Below are positions 32,073 through 42,540 of a DNA stretch of 64,000 nucleotides, one piece after another; the first letter of the stretch is position 1; each line of letters begins with the position of its first letter. The position numbers and the translations under genes were made by a program. Origin of the DNA: Hanleya hanleyi (lineage: Eukaryota > Mollusca > Polyplacophora > Lepidopleurida > Hanleyidae); contig JAVTVY010020398.1 of the NCBI GenBank assembly GCA_036873755.1, forward strand, positions 1-64,000, read 5' to 3'. The notes below the pieces were generated by a model, which was not told the DNA's origin, searched no databases, and saw only the letters and a program-made list of their open reading frames with translations.

Positions 32073-32146
32073 GTATAATGCAGTGTTCATAATAATGTTA
32101 ATTCAAAATCACGATACCATGGAATATGTTTCTTACAGCCAAAGCT
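32073..32146 (+). CDS. SLC29 (ENT) exon, TM1, with frame-breaking deletion
   Basis: 74 nt between CTCTTGCAG and GTAAGT. It begins YNAVFIIMLIQ and ends PWNMFLTAKA, the start and end of the ENT first helix (family pattern DRY...LGIGTLLPWN-F-TA). The two halves are in different frames: after the leading G, 73 nt remain, where the family needs about 81, and roughly 8 nt are missing in the GIGTLLP segment. Splice phases to exons 30503 (phase 2) and 36988 (phase 0) would be right without the loss. Either a pseudogenising deletion or a sequence error. It is the shortest exon found and was seen only through PWNMF and phase matching. Confidence 0.7.
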
Positions 32147-34732
32147 GTAAGTATGTTTGAAGATATGGAAATATGAAATAATACCCGACCATCGAATGTC
32201 CTCAACATCGATACAATAGGAACAATGTGGGTGTGTTCAGTGTTTTCAAATATTATATCCAATATTTCTTCATGTTTCTTAAATTGCACAGTTCAGGGCA
32301 AAAAAACTTAAACGTGAACGTGACTGGAGAAAAATCGAAACGTGAGCCAATTCGTGTGATTACAAAAGTGTGCGCGTTGTGATCGCGGCTGAAGAAAAAC
32401 ACTCTTGTGACTACTAATATAACAGGCACATGGTGTATTATAAAATGCACGAGAGGGTTTTTCCTATCCCCCGTTGCACACGGTATACATATGCTACGTG
32501 TCTTAGCTTCAGTATACGTTAATATACCAGCGAAGGCACAACGCTTATTATCCGCTGTTTGCAGGATAGGTTATTTCCGACAGCGTTTTTCCTTAAGGCG
32601 ACTTCACGTGCAGTCACGTAAGAGTCGCGCGCTTGTTCTCCACTCGACGTCTCACCTTTTAGCGCAGCACATTTTAAGAGCGATTTGCATGCGAGGGAAT
32701 CGCCTTCAAGGTTAATTTATTTCTGTCCTGTACTGTACCGAGAAGCATGTCATTAATGCAAACGTGATCATATGGACACTTAAAGAAGGCGAAAAGTCTC
32801 AAGAACAGAGACTTGTTAACATCAAGTCTTCTGATAAATGGACACTTGCCATTTAAATATGTCCTGATACCTATAGACAGATCCGTCTGAATGACACTTG
32901 AAGGATCTCCGTCAAGGACATAAGCATTCTCATTTATAAGCAAGACATGACTACGTATGACCTGGGAGACCATTTGTAGGATATTACTGTCAACAGCTTC
33001 TTGAACGCCATCAATATCGAGATAAAGAAATGGCGGGCTATTTACGGGCTATGCGGGCTATGATATTCACCGTCACGCACATTTCCACTTCCGTTGCCTT
33101 GCCTGCCGATTGGTCTCAAAAGCAACTGGCAGTTGAATGGATTTTCCATGTGTAGTATTTGGTCGTTTAATTATTTTCTAAGGAACTTCTTGTCAATTTC
33201 ATGATATCGCCGGGCGATAATCTAATATTCTCGTCTACTGTCAGGATGCATTGAATCTCTTGCTCGCCGGTTAACAATCGCGTACAAGGACACGGTCTTG
33301 TACAGGCTATACGTGTATATCTAGTCTCACACAACGGCTTCTGTGCGACGGTTGATCTTTACAAAGATCCTTCGGGCGTAGATTAAATATTGTGGCTCGG
33401 TGAGATTAACTTTAAGTTGTTCAGACACCATGCTAACATATTGTTGTGAGGATGGTGAAAAAGCGACGAGTCTGGTTTCTATAATTTGTACTATCAGTGG
33501 GTCTTCACTAGAAGCCTAGCACGTTCTCGCTTTTCTTCTTTTTGAGCTGCGTTTCAGGACATGGAACGTTATCCTGCATCCTGCATATCTCAAAATTACG
33601 CCCAACAGAACCGTGAAATGCTGGAAATGCTGGTGACTAGAATATGGCGGATCGAGGCGCAGGTTATTTGCGCGAGATTTTTTAGCCAAACCTGTTTGGA
33701 GAATTGGCTGCAGCCAACACAAAATATCCCAGTCAGAATGAGACAACAACTTGGGTGAAACAGGCAAGTTTACCCAAAAACAATAGGTTGCGTCACCTCT
33801 ACACATAAACATACTGGCTCTCTGAAATGACTAATTGTGTGGTGAACTGATGTTGTAGTGAATTGATGTTGTAGACATATGTGTAATATAAGTTACACCA
33901 TATATGAATTGATGTTGTAGACATATGTATAATACAAGTTGACATGGCAAGAAATGCGACGATATAATTTGTTTGGTATGATGGTAAACTCCGAATTGCA
34001 TCCGGGTTTTATCAACAAACTTTTAGGCTCAGACAATGTTGAGAAAATTTAAGCAATACGTAGATCGTCAATCGTCCTCAACACCAAACGAGAGATCCTG
34101 AAGGATCTTGGCGCCCACCATTGTCTGATAATTGTAAGCTAATGACAAGAGGATCTTTTTGTCCGTTGTTACTAAGAACAAACAATTGATTTGTAATTTT
34201 GTTTGCAGAATTTTGAATTTATTTTGAGCGAAAAAGATCGAAAAAAGGATACGGGAAAACACCAAGATATTATCTTTATAAGTTTCAGGAGTTTCAAGAT
34301 TTCTAGAAACTGTACTTGACATGTCGGTTGTTATAGTACAAGTGAAATGAGCAAAGTTTGAGAAGTCTGAAACTGAAAGTCAGGAGGATCCTTCGTCTTC
34401 GTTGTGTAGTATTTTTTTTTTGCACGTGTCATCATTGTGTATTGTAAGCGAAGAAAAATCTTTTTGACAATTTGGCATGAGCTATATGAAACATACGTAA
34501 GGCCTACCTAAGATTTTATAATTAGGAACGAATGCTAATTCTGTTCTGCTTACTGGGCTACTTTAAGATATCTCTTATGAGATACCATGCTCTAAAATAG
34601 CAAGGTGGTACCGATACACAACTTAATACTGAAGGGATACGGTCCCTGCAGTTATGTTGAAACTTTGAAAGTGTCTGAATCCTGATTATCTCCATTGGAT
34701 CGAAACACGTAGCACCGATAGTCTACAGTTGT
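32147..34732. other. Large intron, mostly unassigned
   Basis: About 2.6 kb. The minus-strand frame at 32674-32973 and others lack recognisable domains. A short tandem duplication lies at 33845-33945. GATCTTGGCGCCCACCATTG near 34100 loosely echoes the hairpin at 36935-36960 and might be the 5' end of the tandem-core element. Confidence 0.45.
33845..33945 (+). repeat. Short tandem duplication
   Basis: GAATTGATGTTGTAGACATA...TAATA(T/C)AAGTT occurs twice in succession, with a partial earlier unit (GAACTGATGTTGTAG). Confidence 0.8.
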
Positions 34733-34989
34733 CGAGTTGTGACGTTGAGTCACAAGAGTAACATCCCTCATGTAGCCGACCCATCGGCAGAGGAAACGGT
34801 GGGGCAGTTCACTTGCAACGGCATGGACTAAAGTAAACTGATTTAAAATTTGAAGAAATACATTTTAATTCGGAATCATTTGAACTCCTGGATATAGATG
34901 GTGGAAGTATGGATATTCTCTATACTCAATATATAGAATATGCCCCACCGTTTGATCCGCCGACTCTTGTGATGCAACGTCACAACTCG
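34733..34989. mobile_element. Long imperfect palindrome / fold-back MITE
   Basis: CGAGTTGTGACGTTGAGTCA at 34733 pairs with its complement ending at 34989, and AAACGGTGGGGCA at 34795 with TGCCCCACCGTTT at 34940. Arms of about 75 bp surround a ~130-bp centre. No ORF. Confidence 0.8.
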
Positions 34990-35029
34990 GGAATACCTTA
35001 TTAATTTGGAGCGTAACTTTGATTTTTGA

Positions 35030-36965
35030 ATTGGACCACAAAAAGATATCTTGCACAACTAGGCCCTATGTGGGACCGGTGTGCCAAATTTCAGAAGATC
35101 CATGAATTAGTTCCTGAGAATTCACGATAATGTTTCAAGGGGAAATTCAAGATGGCCGGCTGGCTGTCATATTGGATTTTCGAATCGGACCAAAAAGTTA
35201 TCTTGCACAACTAGACCCAAATGGGAACCTGTGTACCAAATTTGAGAAAGATCCATGCAGTAGTTCTTGAGAAATCGCGATAACAAAGTTTCATCGGGAA
35301 ATCCAACATGGTCGCCTGTTGGCCATATTGGATTTCGAATCGGACCAGAAAGGTATCTTGCACAACTAGACCCCAAGGGGAACCTGTGTACCAAATTTGA
35401 GAAAGATCCATGCAGTAGTTCCTGAGAAATCGCGATAACAAGGTTTCATGGGGAAATCCAAGATGGCTGCCTGGTGGCCATATTGGATTTTCGAATCGGA
35501 CCAAAAAAGGTACCGTGCACAACTAGACCCCAAGGGAAACCTGTGTACCGAATTTGAGAAAGATCCATGCAGTAGTTCCCGAGAAATAGCAATAACAAGG
35601 TTTCATGGGGAAATCCAAGATGTCCGCCTTGTGGCCATATTGGATTTTCGAATCGGACCAGAAAAGGTATCTTGCACAACTAGACCCCAACGGAAACCTG
35701 TGAACCAAATTTAAGAAAGATCCACGCAGTAGTTCCTGAGAAATTGCGATAGCAAGGTTTCATGGGGAAATCCAAGATGGCTGCCTGGTGGCCATATTGG
35801 ATTTTCGAATCGGACCAGAAAAGGTATCTTGCACAGCTAGACCCCAAGGGGAACATGTGTACGGAATTTGAGAAAGATCCATGCAATACTTTCTGAGAAA
35901 TGACAATAGCAAAGTTTCATGGGGAAATCCAAGATGGCTGCCTGGTGGCCATATTGGATTTTCGAATCGAACCAGAAAAGGTATCTTGCACAACTAGACC
36001 CTAAGGGGAACCTGTGTACCAAATTTGAGAAAGATCCATGCAATACTTCCGGAGAAATGACAATAACAAAGTTTCATGGGGGAAATCCAAGATGGCTGCC
36101 CGGTGGCCAAATTGGATTTTCGAATCGGACCACAAAGGTATCTTGCACAACTAGACACTAAGGGGAACCTGTGTACCAAATTTGAGAAAAATCCATGCAG
36201 TAGTTCCTGAGAAATCGCGATAACAAGGTTTCATGGGGAAATCCAAGATGGCCGCCTTGTGGCCATATTGGATTTTCAAATCGGACCAGAAAAGGTATCT
36301 TGCACAACTAGAGACCAAGGGGAACCTGTGTACCAAATTTGAGAAAGATCCATGAAGTAGTTTCCGAAAAACCGCGATAACAAGGTTTCATGGTGAAATC
36401 CAAGATGGCTGTCTGGTGGCCATATTGGGTTTTCGAATCGGACCAGAAAAGGTATCTTGCACAACTAGACCCCAAGGGAAACCCGTGTACCGAATTTGAG
36501 AACGATCCATGCAGTAGTTCCCGAGAAATCGCGATAACAAAGTTTCATGGGGAAATCCAAGATGGCCGCCTTGTGGCCATATTGGATTTTCGAATCGGAC
36601 CAAAAAAGGTATCTTGCACAACTAGACCGCAAGGGGAACCTGTGTACCAAATTTGAGAAAGATCCATGCAGCAGTTCCTGAGAAATGGCGATAACAAGGT
36701 TTCATGGGGAAATACAAGATGGCCGCCTTGTGGCCATATTGGATTTTCGAATCGGACCATAAAAGGTATCTTGCACAACTAGACCCCAAGGGAAACCTGT
36801 GTACCAAATTTGAGGAAGATCCATGCAGTAGTTCTTGAGAAATCGCGATAACAAGAATTGTTTACGGACGGACGGACTGACGGACGGTATGACGGACGAC
36901 GGACGACGGACCACGGACGAAAAGTGATTTGAACAGCCCACCATCTGGTGATGGTGGGCTAAAAA
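35030..36965 (+). mobile_element. Tandem-core element: ~157-bp units, GGAC array and terminal hairpin
   Basis: About 11-12 units of ~157 bp, each with GAATCGGACCAGAAAAGGTA, CTTGCACAACTAGACCCCAA, ACCAAATTTGAGAAAGATCC, TTCATGGGGAAATCCAAGAT and GGCC(G/T)CC. The array ends in a (GGAC)n-rich stretch (36855-36920), then a perfect hairpin AGCCCACCATC-TGGT-GATGGTGGGCT (36935-36960) followed by AAAAA. Such elements are known in molluscs; a terminal hairpin close to the 3' end recalls Helitron-like elements (inference). The open frames along both strands are periodic shadows of the unit. Confidence 0.85.
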
Positions 36966-36987
36966 TGCATTCCTCCTTTATTTTCAG

Positions 36988-37127
36988 TATTTCGAGGATT
37001 ACAAATTAAATGCGACGGGAGATGGGCCCAATGAGTACCGGAGAAATTACATAAGTTATGTATTAATTGCTTCACAAGTGCCGCAAGTCGTTCTGAATGC
37101 CATCAACCTGTTGTCGCAAACAAGCAG
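36988..37127 (+). CDS. SLC29 (ENT) exon, TM1-TM2 loop and TM2
   Basis: 140 nt between acceptor CTTTATTTTCAG and donor CAG|GTGAGT. Open throughout: YFEDYKLNATGDGPNEYRRN, then YISYVLIASQVPQVVLNAIN and LLSQTS. This matches the ENT pattern YF-x-x-YKL...NY/FxSYxxxxSQxPxxxLNxxN. Its phase-0 start fits the end of the exon at 32146 (TAKA-YFEDYKL). The exon itself is intact with conserved residues. A transposable element ends only about 22 bases upstream, so the polypyrimidine tract is nearly all that separates it from the acceptor. Exons for TM3-TM7 were not found downstream before 44571. Confidence 0.88.
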
Positions 37128-37285
37128 GTGAGTATATGTTAATAATTTGGTATCAGCTGATAAGCTCCTCTAATTTCAAGCATCGCAAATCATTCGGTCA
37201 CCATCCGTTAATCCATTTTCCCCACAGATTAGTTTTATAAAAAATAGGATGAAAGTAACTTCGAAAATGGAAGTCATGGTGATAT

Positions 37286-37330
37286 AATGTTCTATATTTC
37301 GACTGTAATTATGCCATCTTCAGGAATACA
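37286..37330 (-). other. PLE-associated CTGAAGA...CGAAA motif, isolated
   Basis: On the minus strand: ATTCCTGAAGATGGCATAAT, TACAGTCGAAATATAGAAC. Core CTGAAGA and GAAA with a weak GGC...GTC stem; TTC/GAA could form a three-pair stem I. No PLE ORF recognised beside it, so a stranded remnant. Confidence 0.45.
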
Positions 37331-38354
37331 TATGAAGATTTAGAGTGTACAGTCGTTTATGTATCACCAACCATTAAACCTGATCGTTAAGCCAAACTTA
37401 ATGCCAGATCTCAAAAACATGCTAGAAAATCATACAATAACACCGAACACTTTCTAACCAAAAGGTTTATCGGTGGTGATATTATCCCATTCTGGGCAGT
37501 GGATGCTCGGTATCGATGATATTCCACATATCACATCACCCTACCATTATAAGGTGTGTATCTGCCGATAGAGGCAGACGAGCTTGATCTGCTGAGTATG
37601 GTGTTCTCGCTGAAGGACACTATACTTTATGATATTTTCTATAATCTTTCCTCCAACACGATATCCTCATCTGTGGAATATTTAGGAGGAAACTGAAGCT
37701 CAGCTGGAATCACCTTTAGTTATCCCAGTCGGAACTTCGATTTGAACGATCTGTGAATACGGCTCAATACGCTTTGTTGTTTCATGCTAATATTCATTGA
37801 GTGTTATCCGAGCGGAAGATTTATTATAGATTTCAGTTTCGCATACTGGTACCCCTGGAGAGACTCGATAACCCATACTTTTGAATCACATTCGATCCGT
37901 CGCTGCGCGGGCATGATGCGGAATATTGGATTTACTGACTTCTCATAGACAATAGTTAAGTATCCACGACGTTGCTGCTAAGAAAAACCTGTGTGAATGT
38001 AAATTTAACAGCTATCTTCCTCAGCAAAAATAATCTCTATGCAATAACGGAATAGAGGCAATTGACCGCTACATGTATATTGCCGATATTTATGTACATT
38101 TAGTTAGACCAGTGTGCAATGTTAGATTCTGGGTCAGAAATCTTCACATTCAATGCGTGAAAGTAATCTAGAACAAGATTCAATCTCATCAACACATGAT
38201 TGCATCGCTTGGTTCAGGTGTATTGTAGCGTACACGAAGGGATGGCCCATTCCAATTTTCCACACGAAGACGGTTTCAGGCAGATTTATCATGATAAAGA
38301 CACTCTAAAAAAAGGATAACATAACGAATAGCCTGCGAATGGAATAGTTACAGA
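37331..38354. other. No gene recognised
   Basis: About 1 kb of intron; no ENT exon or repeat found by eye. Confidence 0.45.
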
Positions 38355-38605
38355 ATATTGAAGAAAAATGGCGAAAACATCACTTTTCTGGTACTCACAT
38401 GGTCGCCATTTTGAATTTACCCATGATCCTCTGAATTGAAGTTATACAGATGGGTTCAAAATGACCGCAATATGATAAACTACAAATTCATGGAATGTCA
38501 GCTCTCAAGTTTTTCTCGTTCCGGAGACAGGGTAGAAAGTTAGGTAGTTACGGGGGCATAATTCCTCCTCCCCCCCCCCCCACCAGGCCTGGTAGGGATA
38601 AACTT
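38355..38605 (+). mobile_element. TTAA-target MITE, right half
   Basis: From GAAGAAAAATGGCGAAAACA through GCCATTTTGAATTTACCCAT and TTTTTCTCGTTCCGGAGA to CCAGGCCTGGTAGGGATAA; TTAA mutated to ATAA. It interrupts the 3' part of the LINE at 38606. Confidence 0.82.
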
Positions 38606-40190
38606 CTGCTCAAATGTATGGCCATATAACTTTAGAATATTCAAGATGGATGGATGAGTTGTTGGTCTATTCTTGATCGCTTGGAGATGTCTGAGATTAT
38701 GACATACTTTTTTAATTGTGCTGGACCCAATATATTCCAGGGCCATCAAAAGAGCTTGGGCTTCAGAAGTAAAAATATAACTTTTCGATATGATTTGGTT
38801 TGGAACGAAAAATAGTAGCACACACCACTCTGTCTCCATCAATGTATATAGCTTGATGCAACTCATACGTTCCTCTCCTTAGAGCAAATTCTTGTTGATA
38901 CACTAATTGGTTTGTGACAACCTTTTTAGAATTCGTAAGTGTAATATCTACTTGTAATATCTTCCAAGCGGTGGAATAAGAGTGGGTTTCTTGAATATAA
39001 ATCGGCATGCTGAGACTTAAAAACACAGTTATATCCGGTATTTAAACAATATGACCGCAACGTTGTTACATATTGCAGTGACAGCTTTACTCTTCGGAGC
39101 TTCAACGGAAGTTCATCTACCCTAACATATAAACTTCTTTCTACGATGTTCTGAACGTTCCGAGACAGAGCCTTAATCCCTGGTGTAGAATTGGATATAA
39201 CAGGGCTAAGTTGTACTTGCAAGCACCGTTGTAAACAGTTGAGTCATAGTCAAGTTTAGAACGAAGAAGTGGTCGATATAGATGAAGTGTTTTATCATTT
39301 TCTCCCCATTTATAGCTGGCAGCCACATTCAACAAATCAAGAGCTTCTGTGCATTTAGCTTAGAGATTTTATATGGGATAAACACGTTAGTCGGTGATCA
39401 AACAAGATTCCAAGAAATTTAACTACTTTTACTGCCTTGATCTCAGTTCCATTTAAGAAAAGTTCTGTGAGGTTTAAACTTCCCGCATAAGTGTGTACAA
39501 TTTCTCTTAACATTGAAGAACTTTTTCTAAACACCAAGTCTGGATCTTATTTGGACAAGGTTGCAACGTTCTCTCAATGTTATACATACTGTTGCCACAA
39601 CATGATATGTTGAAATCATCTAAAATAGTGAACCGTCAATGGATATATTTAAAACTCAACATTCAAAACTGCTAAGCTGTTGATCTTGATATTAAACAGA
39701 CTGATGGACACACTGTAACTCTGTCGAACACTCTCTTCTTGATCGAAATGATCAGACATGGTTGTACCTACGCGAATTTGGAACTGCCTATTGTTTAAAA
39801 ACTTGGATATAAAAATGGGTAAACGACTTTTCAATCCCTTAGTATGAAGATCTTTCAAAATCTCATATTTCCGTATAGTATCATAAGCTTTTTTAAATTA
39901 AAAACGATAGGAACTACATGCCCATTCTTGGCGAAAGAATTCTTGACGCAAGACTCTAACTAAATGATCAATGGTACTTGTATTTTTTCGGAAGCTACAT
40001 GTAACTTGGATATCTGTGAGATTCGTTTCGGTTTACAGGTACCAAAAAGGTGATCATTAATACGTTCTGTTGTTTTAGAACACAACTAGTCAATGCGATC
40101 AGACGATAGTTACCTGGGTCTGTATGATCACGGCCAGGTTTTGAAACGGTTGTAACAATACCATTATGCCACGTCGGTGCCATTGTGCAA
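38606..40190 (-). pseudogene. RNase H-bearing LINE (I/Nimb-like), decayed
   Basis: Minus strand, spread over at least six frames. N-terminal RT blocks: WHNGIVTTVSKPGRDHTDPG then NYRLIALTS (40.18-40.08 kb); middle: RLPIFISKFLNNRQFQIRVG (39.8 kb), VVKFLGILFDHRLTCLSHIK (39.4 kb), SKLDYDSTVYNGA (39.25 kb). RNase H: AIYIDGDRVV (38.85 kb), SEAQALLMALEYI (38.72 kb). This order (RT, thumb, RNase H) marks an I/Nimb-type LINE. Many frameshifts and stops; the catalytic YxDD is not recognisable. A MITE truncates it at 38605. Strongly dead and older than most elements here. Confidence 0.75.
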
Positions 40191-41689
40191 TACCACCCTG
40201 ACGAGCGAGGTAACCTTGTTCAGCAGAACAGCCAACAGCCACGGATCGAACGGCGTCTGATAATGATTTCTTTGCAAGCGATACAGCTAGTGTTTCAACC
40301 GATTTATCGCCTTCATGGAAGAATAAGAATCATTACCGAATAAAAAAAAGAAGATTTGTTTGTTAATTTCTCATTTTTGAGCAGTCAAGCGACTGAGTTA
40401 TAATATACTATAGAAAACACCTGGGAAGTCAGTTGATAGAAGAATAGTGGATAGAGATACGAAGTGATGTAGTCTTACCGGCCTCATCGAATACTGTTGA
40501 TCGCTCCGCTCTCACGAGAAACAACACATCAAAATCCCCCGTCTTTGAAAAAACATAGTGTACATAATATCGGTAAGGTTTCCCTTATATGTGTTGTAAT
40601 TACGGTGGTGACTACTTCTTCACCGTTATGATACTATACATGTAGGTGTAACAGACCCACACCGCTACCGATAAAGGTACTATAGGTGTATCGGAGCCAA
40701 ACAGATACCGACGTTTCGATCTGGTCCCGCCATGGTACCATTTCGGTAAAGACGTATGGTACTGCATGTGTACACAATATTCTCATGAATGGGAACTTTG
40801 ATGTATAACTTGTATTCAATTTTTATTAATTTCATGACTTCTTGGATTCTGGAACTAATATCGTCTTTCTGTAATGGACGCGGCAATTATTTATAGACGA
40901 CGTCTGACTTCTAAATGGCGGATCTGACGCCAGCATTTCTTGTGTTAAAAAAATTTGTTGTTGTCTCAGTGCGTTCTAAAAAATACAGCGACAGAAGGGA
41001 CCATATGCTAGCTGGCAAAGCTGAAGCGACACCTTTTTTGGAGTGTATTTATTTCCGTTCTAATTCTCATACTTCTGTATCATTTAACAGATTTGGGGTC
41101 TGTCTTTCTCAGTCTGGTTTATTTTCTTCCCGACGGTGGCCATTTTTCAGGCGTTGCAGGGAAATACCGGAAAAATCGATCGAAGCTTCCCAATACCAGG
41201 TAACATTTTTGGAGGAAGAAACCAATTTCCAAGTCTTCGCACATCCGAAGTTTCGGACTGGGCATATCGATCAAAGGCTAAGGTAGATTAGACCAACAGG
41301 GATTTCTAATTCCCGACCGCGTAAGAAGCTGGGAGTGTTTACAATAAATCAGACAGATGCTTTCGATGGAGAGATGCTACAGTACTTTTTGGAAAGCCAG
41401 ACGTTTGCCTAGGGGATGTTTTCATACATGGGCCCTAATCTTGTTGTAAGCTCAGGTCAAGCATGGTAAAATATGGAACCATTATCGACCAGACATACCA
41501 TATATGAATATATATGATCAATAGAATATATTCTAACCAGTAACTGCGTGACATATACTTTCAAGAAGCTGCTATCGTATAATATGTTCCTCATCTTCAT
41601 ATCAAATGTCAGATTTTAGACAACCTATCATAGATTGTTTTGCAATTAAGAACTCTAGTCTGCGACAGAACATGGATGGGTAAAACCAA
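40191..41689. other. No gene recognised; old RT-family echoes
   Basis: About 1.5 kb. A 123-residue plus-strand frame at 40915-41286 has no recognisable domain. Near 40500 and 40870 there are faint matches to the RT-family 3' region (TAATGGACGCGGCAATTATT). Confidence 0.45.
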
Positions 41690-41750
41690 TTACAAGCGTC
41701 TAGTCCGTCATTCGTAATCTAGCCGTCGTCCATTAGAGAATATCCGCGTA
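41690..41750 (-). repeat. PLE-like RT family, 3'-terminal fragment
   Basis: ATTACAAGCGTCTAGTCCGT, CATTCGTAATCTAGCCGTCG, TCCATTAGAGAATATCCGCG. Only the last ~60 bp; the fold-back element abuts it. Confidence 0.8.
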
Positions 41751-42531
41751 AGCTGATACACCGTCTGTCCTTTGCTGATACACCGTCTGTCCTTTGCTGA
41801 TGCACCGTCTGTCCTTTGCGTATACACCGTCTGCTGATGACGTGTATAGAGGGGACTGCCTCCAAAGACAGATCTATTACTCCCACACATCTCTATCTCC
41901 CACACATCTCTATCTGACCCGTCAGAATTGGCTGTAAAATCAGAGCCTGTATAATCTGTGAAATAATCAGAAGGAATGGAAGACATAGTAATAGTATATC
42001 GACTGCATCTGAAGTTAAATAATAAACCTGCCAGAACATCACTGTTTGTGGTGATGCCTCGTGACTGCATGTTCTGCAACCTGGACCAATATCATATTTT
42101 TTCACTTTAGAAACAGCCAAAGGATTGCGTTTGTTGTTGTCGGTTACCCTCATCTGGTCTGGGACAGGAAGGGGAGCATTATGCGAAATTGGCGAAAATA
42201 TTACTCCCACACATATAATTCAAGCTTTTAGTGGTCCATTGGCAATTTGCAGATAGGCTCCCATCAAGCGACAGCGCTCAATTGGCTTGTAGAATAGAAC
42301 GAGTAAATGCATGGAAGTTGTGATCTGTCTTTGGAGGCAGTCCCCTCTATACACGTCATCAGCAGACGGTGTATACGCAAAGGACAGACGGTGTATCAGC
42401 AAAGGACAGACGGTGTATCAGCAAAGGACAGACGGTGCATCAGCAAAGGACAGACGGTGTATCAGCAAAGGACAGACGGTGTATCAGCAAAGGACAGACG
42501 GTGCATCAGCAAAGGACAGACGGTGTATCAG
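41751..42531. mobile_element. Fold-back element with 22-bp subterminal repeats
   Basis: Left arm 41751-41873 and right arm 42323-42531 are inverted repeats. The inner part (GATCTGTCTTTGGAGGCAGT, CCCCTCTATACACGTCATCA) is unique; the outer part is a tandem array of ACGGTGTATCAGCAAAGGACAG-type 22-bp units, about 3 on the left and 7-8 on the right. The centre is about 450 bp. Unequal iterated arms are the hallmark of fold-back/Galileo-like transposons. No transposase. Cys/Tyr-containing repeats in the open frames are artefacts of the array. Confidence 0.85.
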
Positions 42532-42540
42532 CAGATGATG

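Noticed and set aside
32674..32973. 99-codon minus-strand frame in the SLC29 intron
   Set aside because: Protein-like composition but no family recognised and no splice or repeat context; not enough support.
35167..36944. Many overlapping 60-103-codon frames on both strands
   Set aside because: Periodic shadows of the 157-bp tandem unit; no independent evidence of coding.
40915..41286. 123-codon plus-strand frame
   Set aside because: Starts in a degenerate RT-family tail and matches no family known to me; probably chance.
42361..42530. Shared word ACAGACGGTGTA between the fold-back units and the PLE leader near 4540
   Set aside because: Only 12 bases match and the surroundings differ; most likely coincidence.
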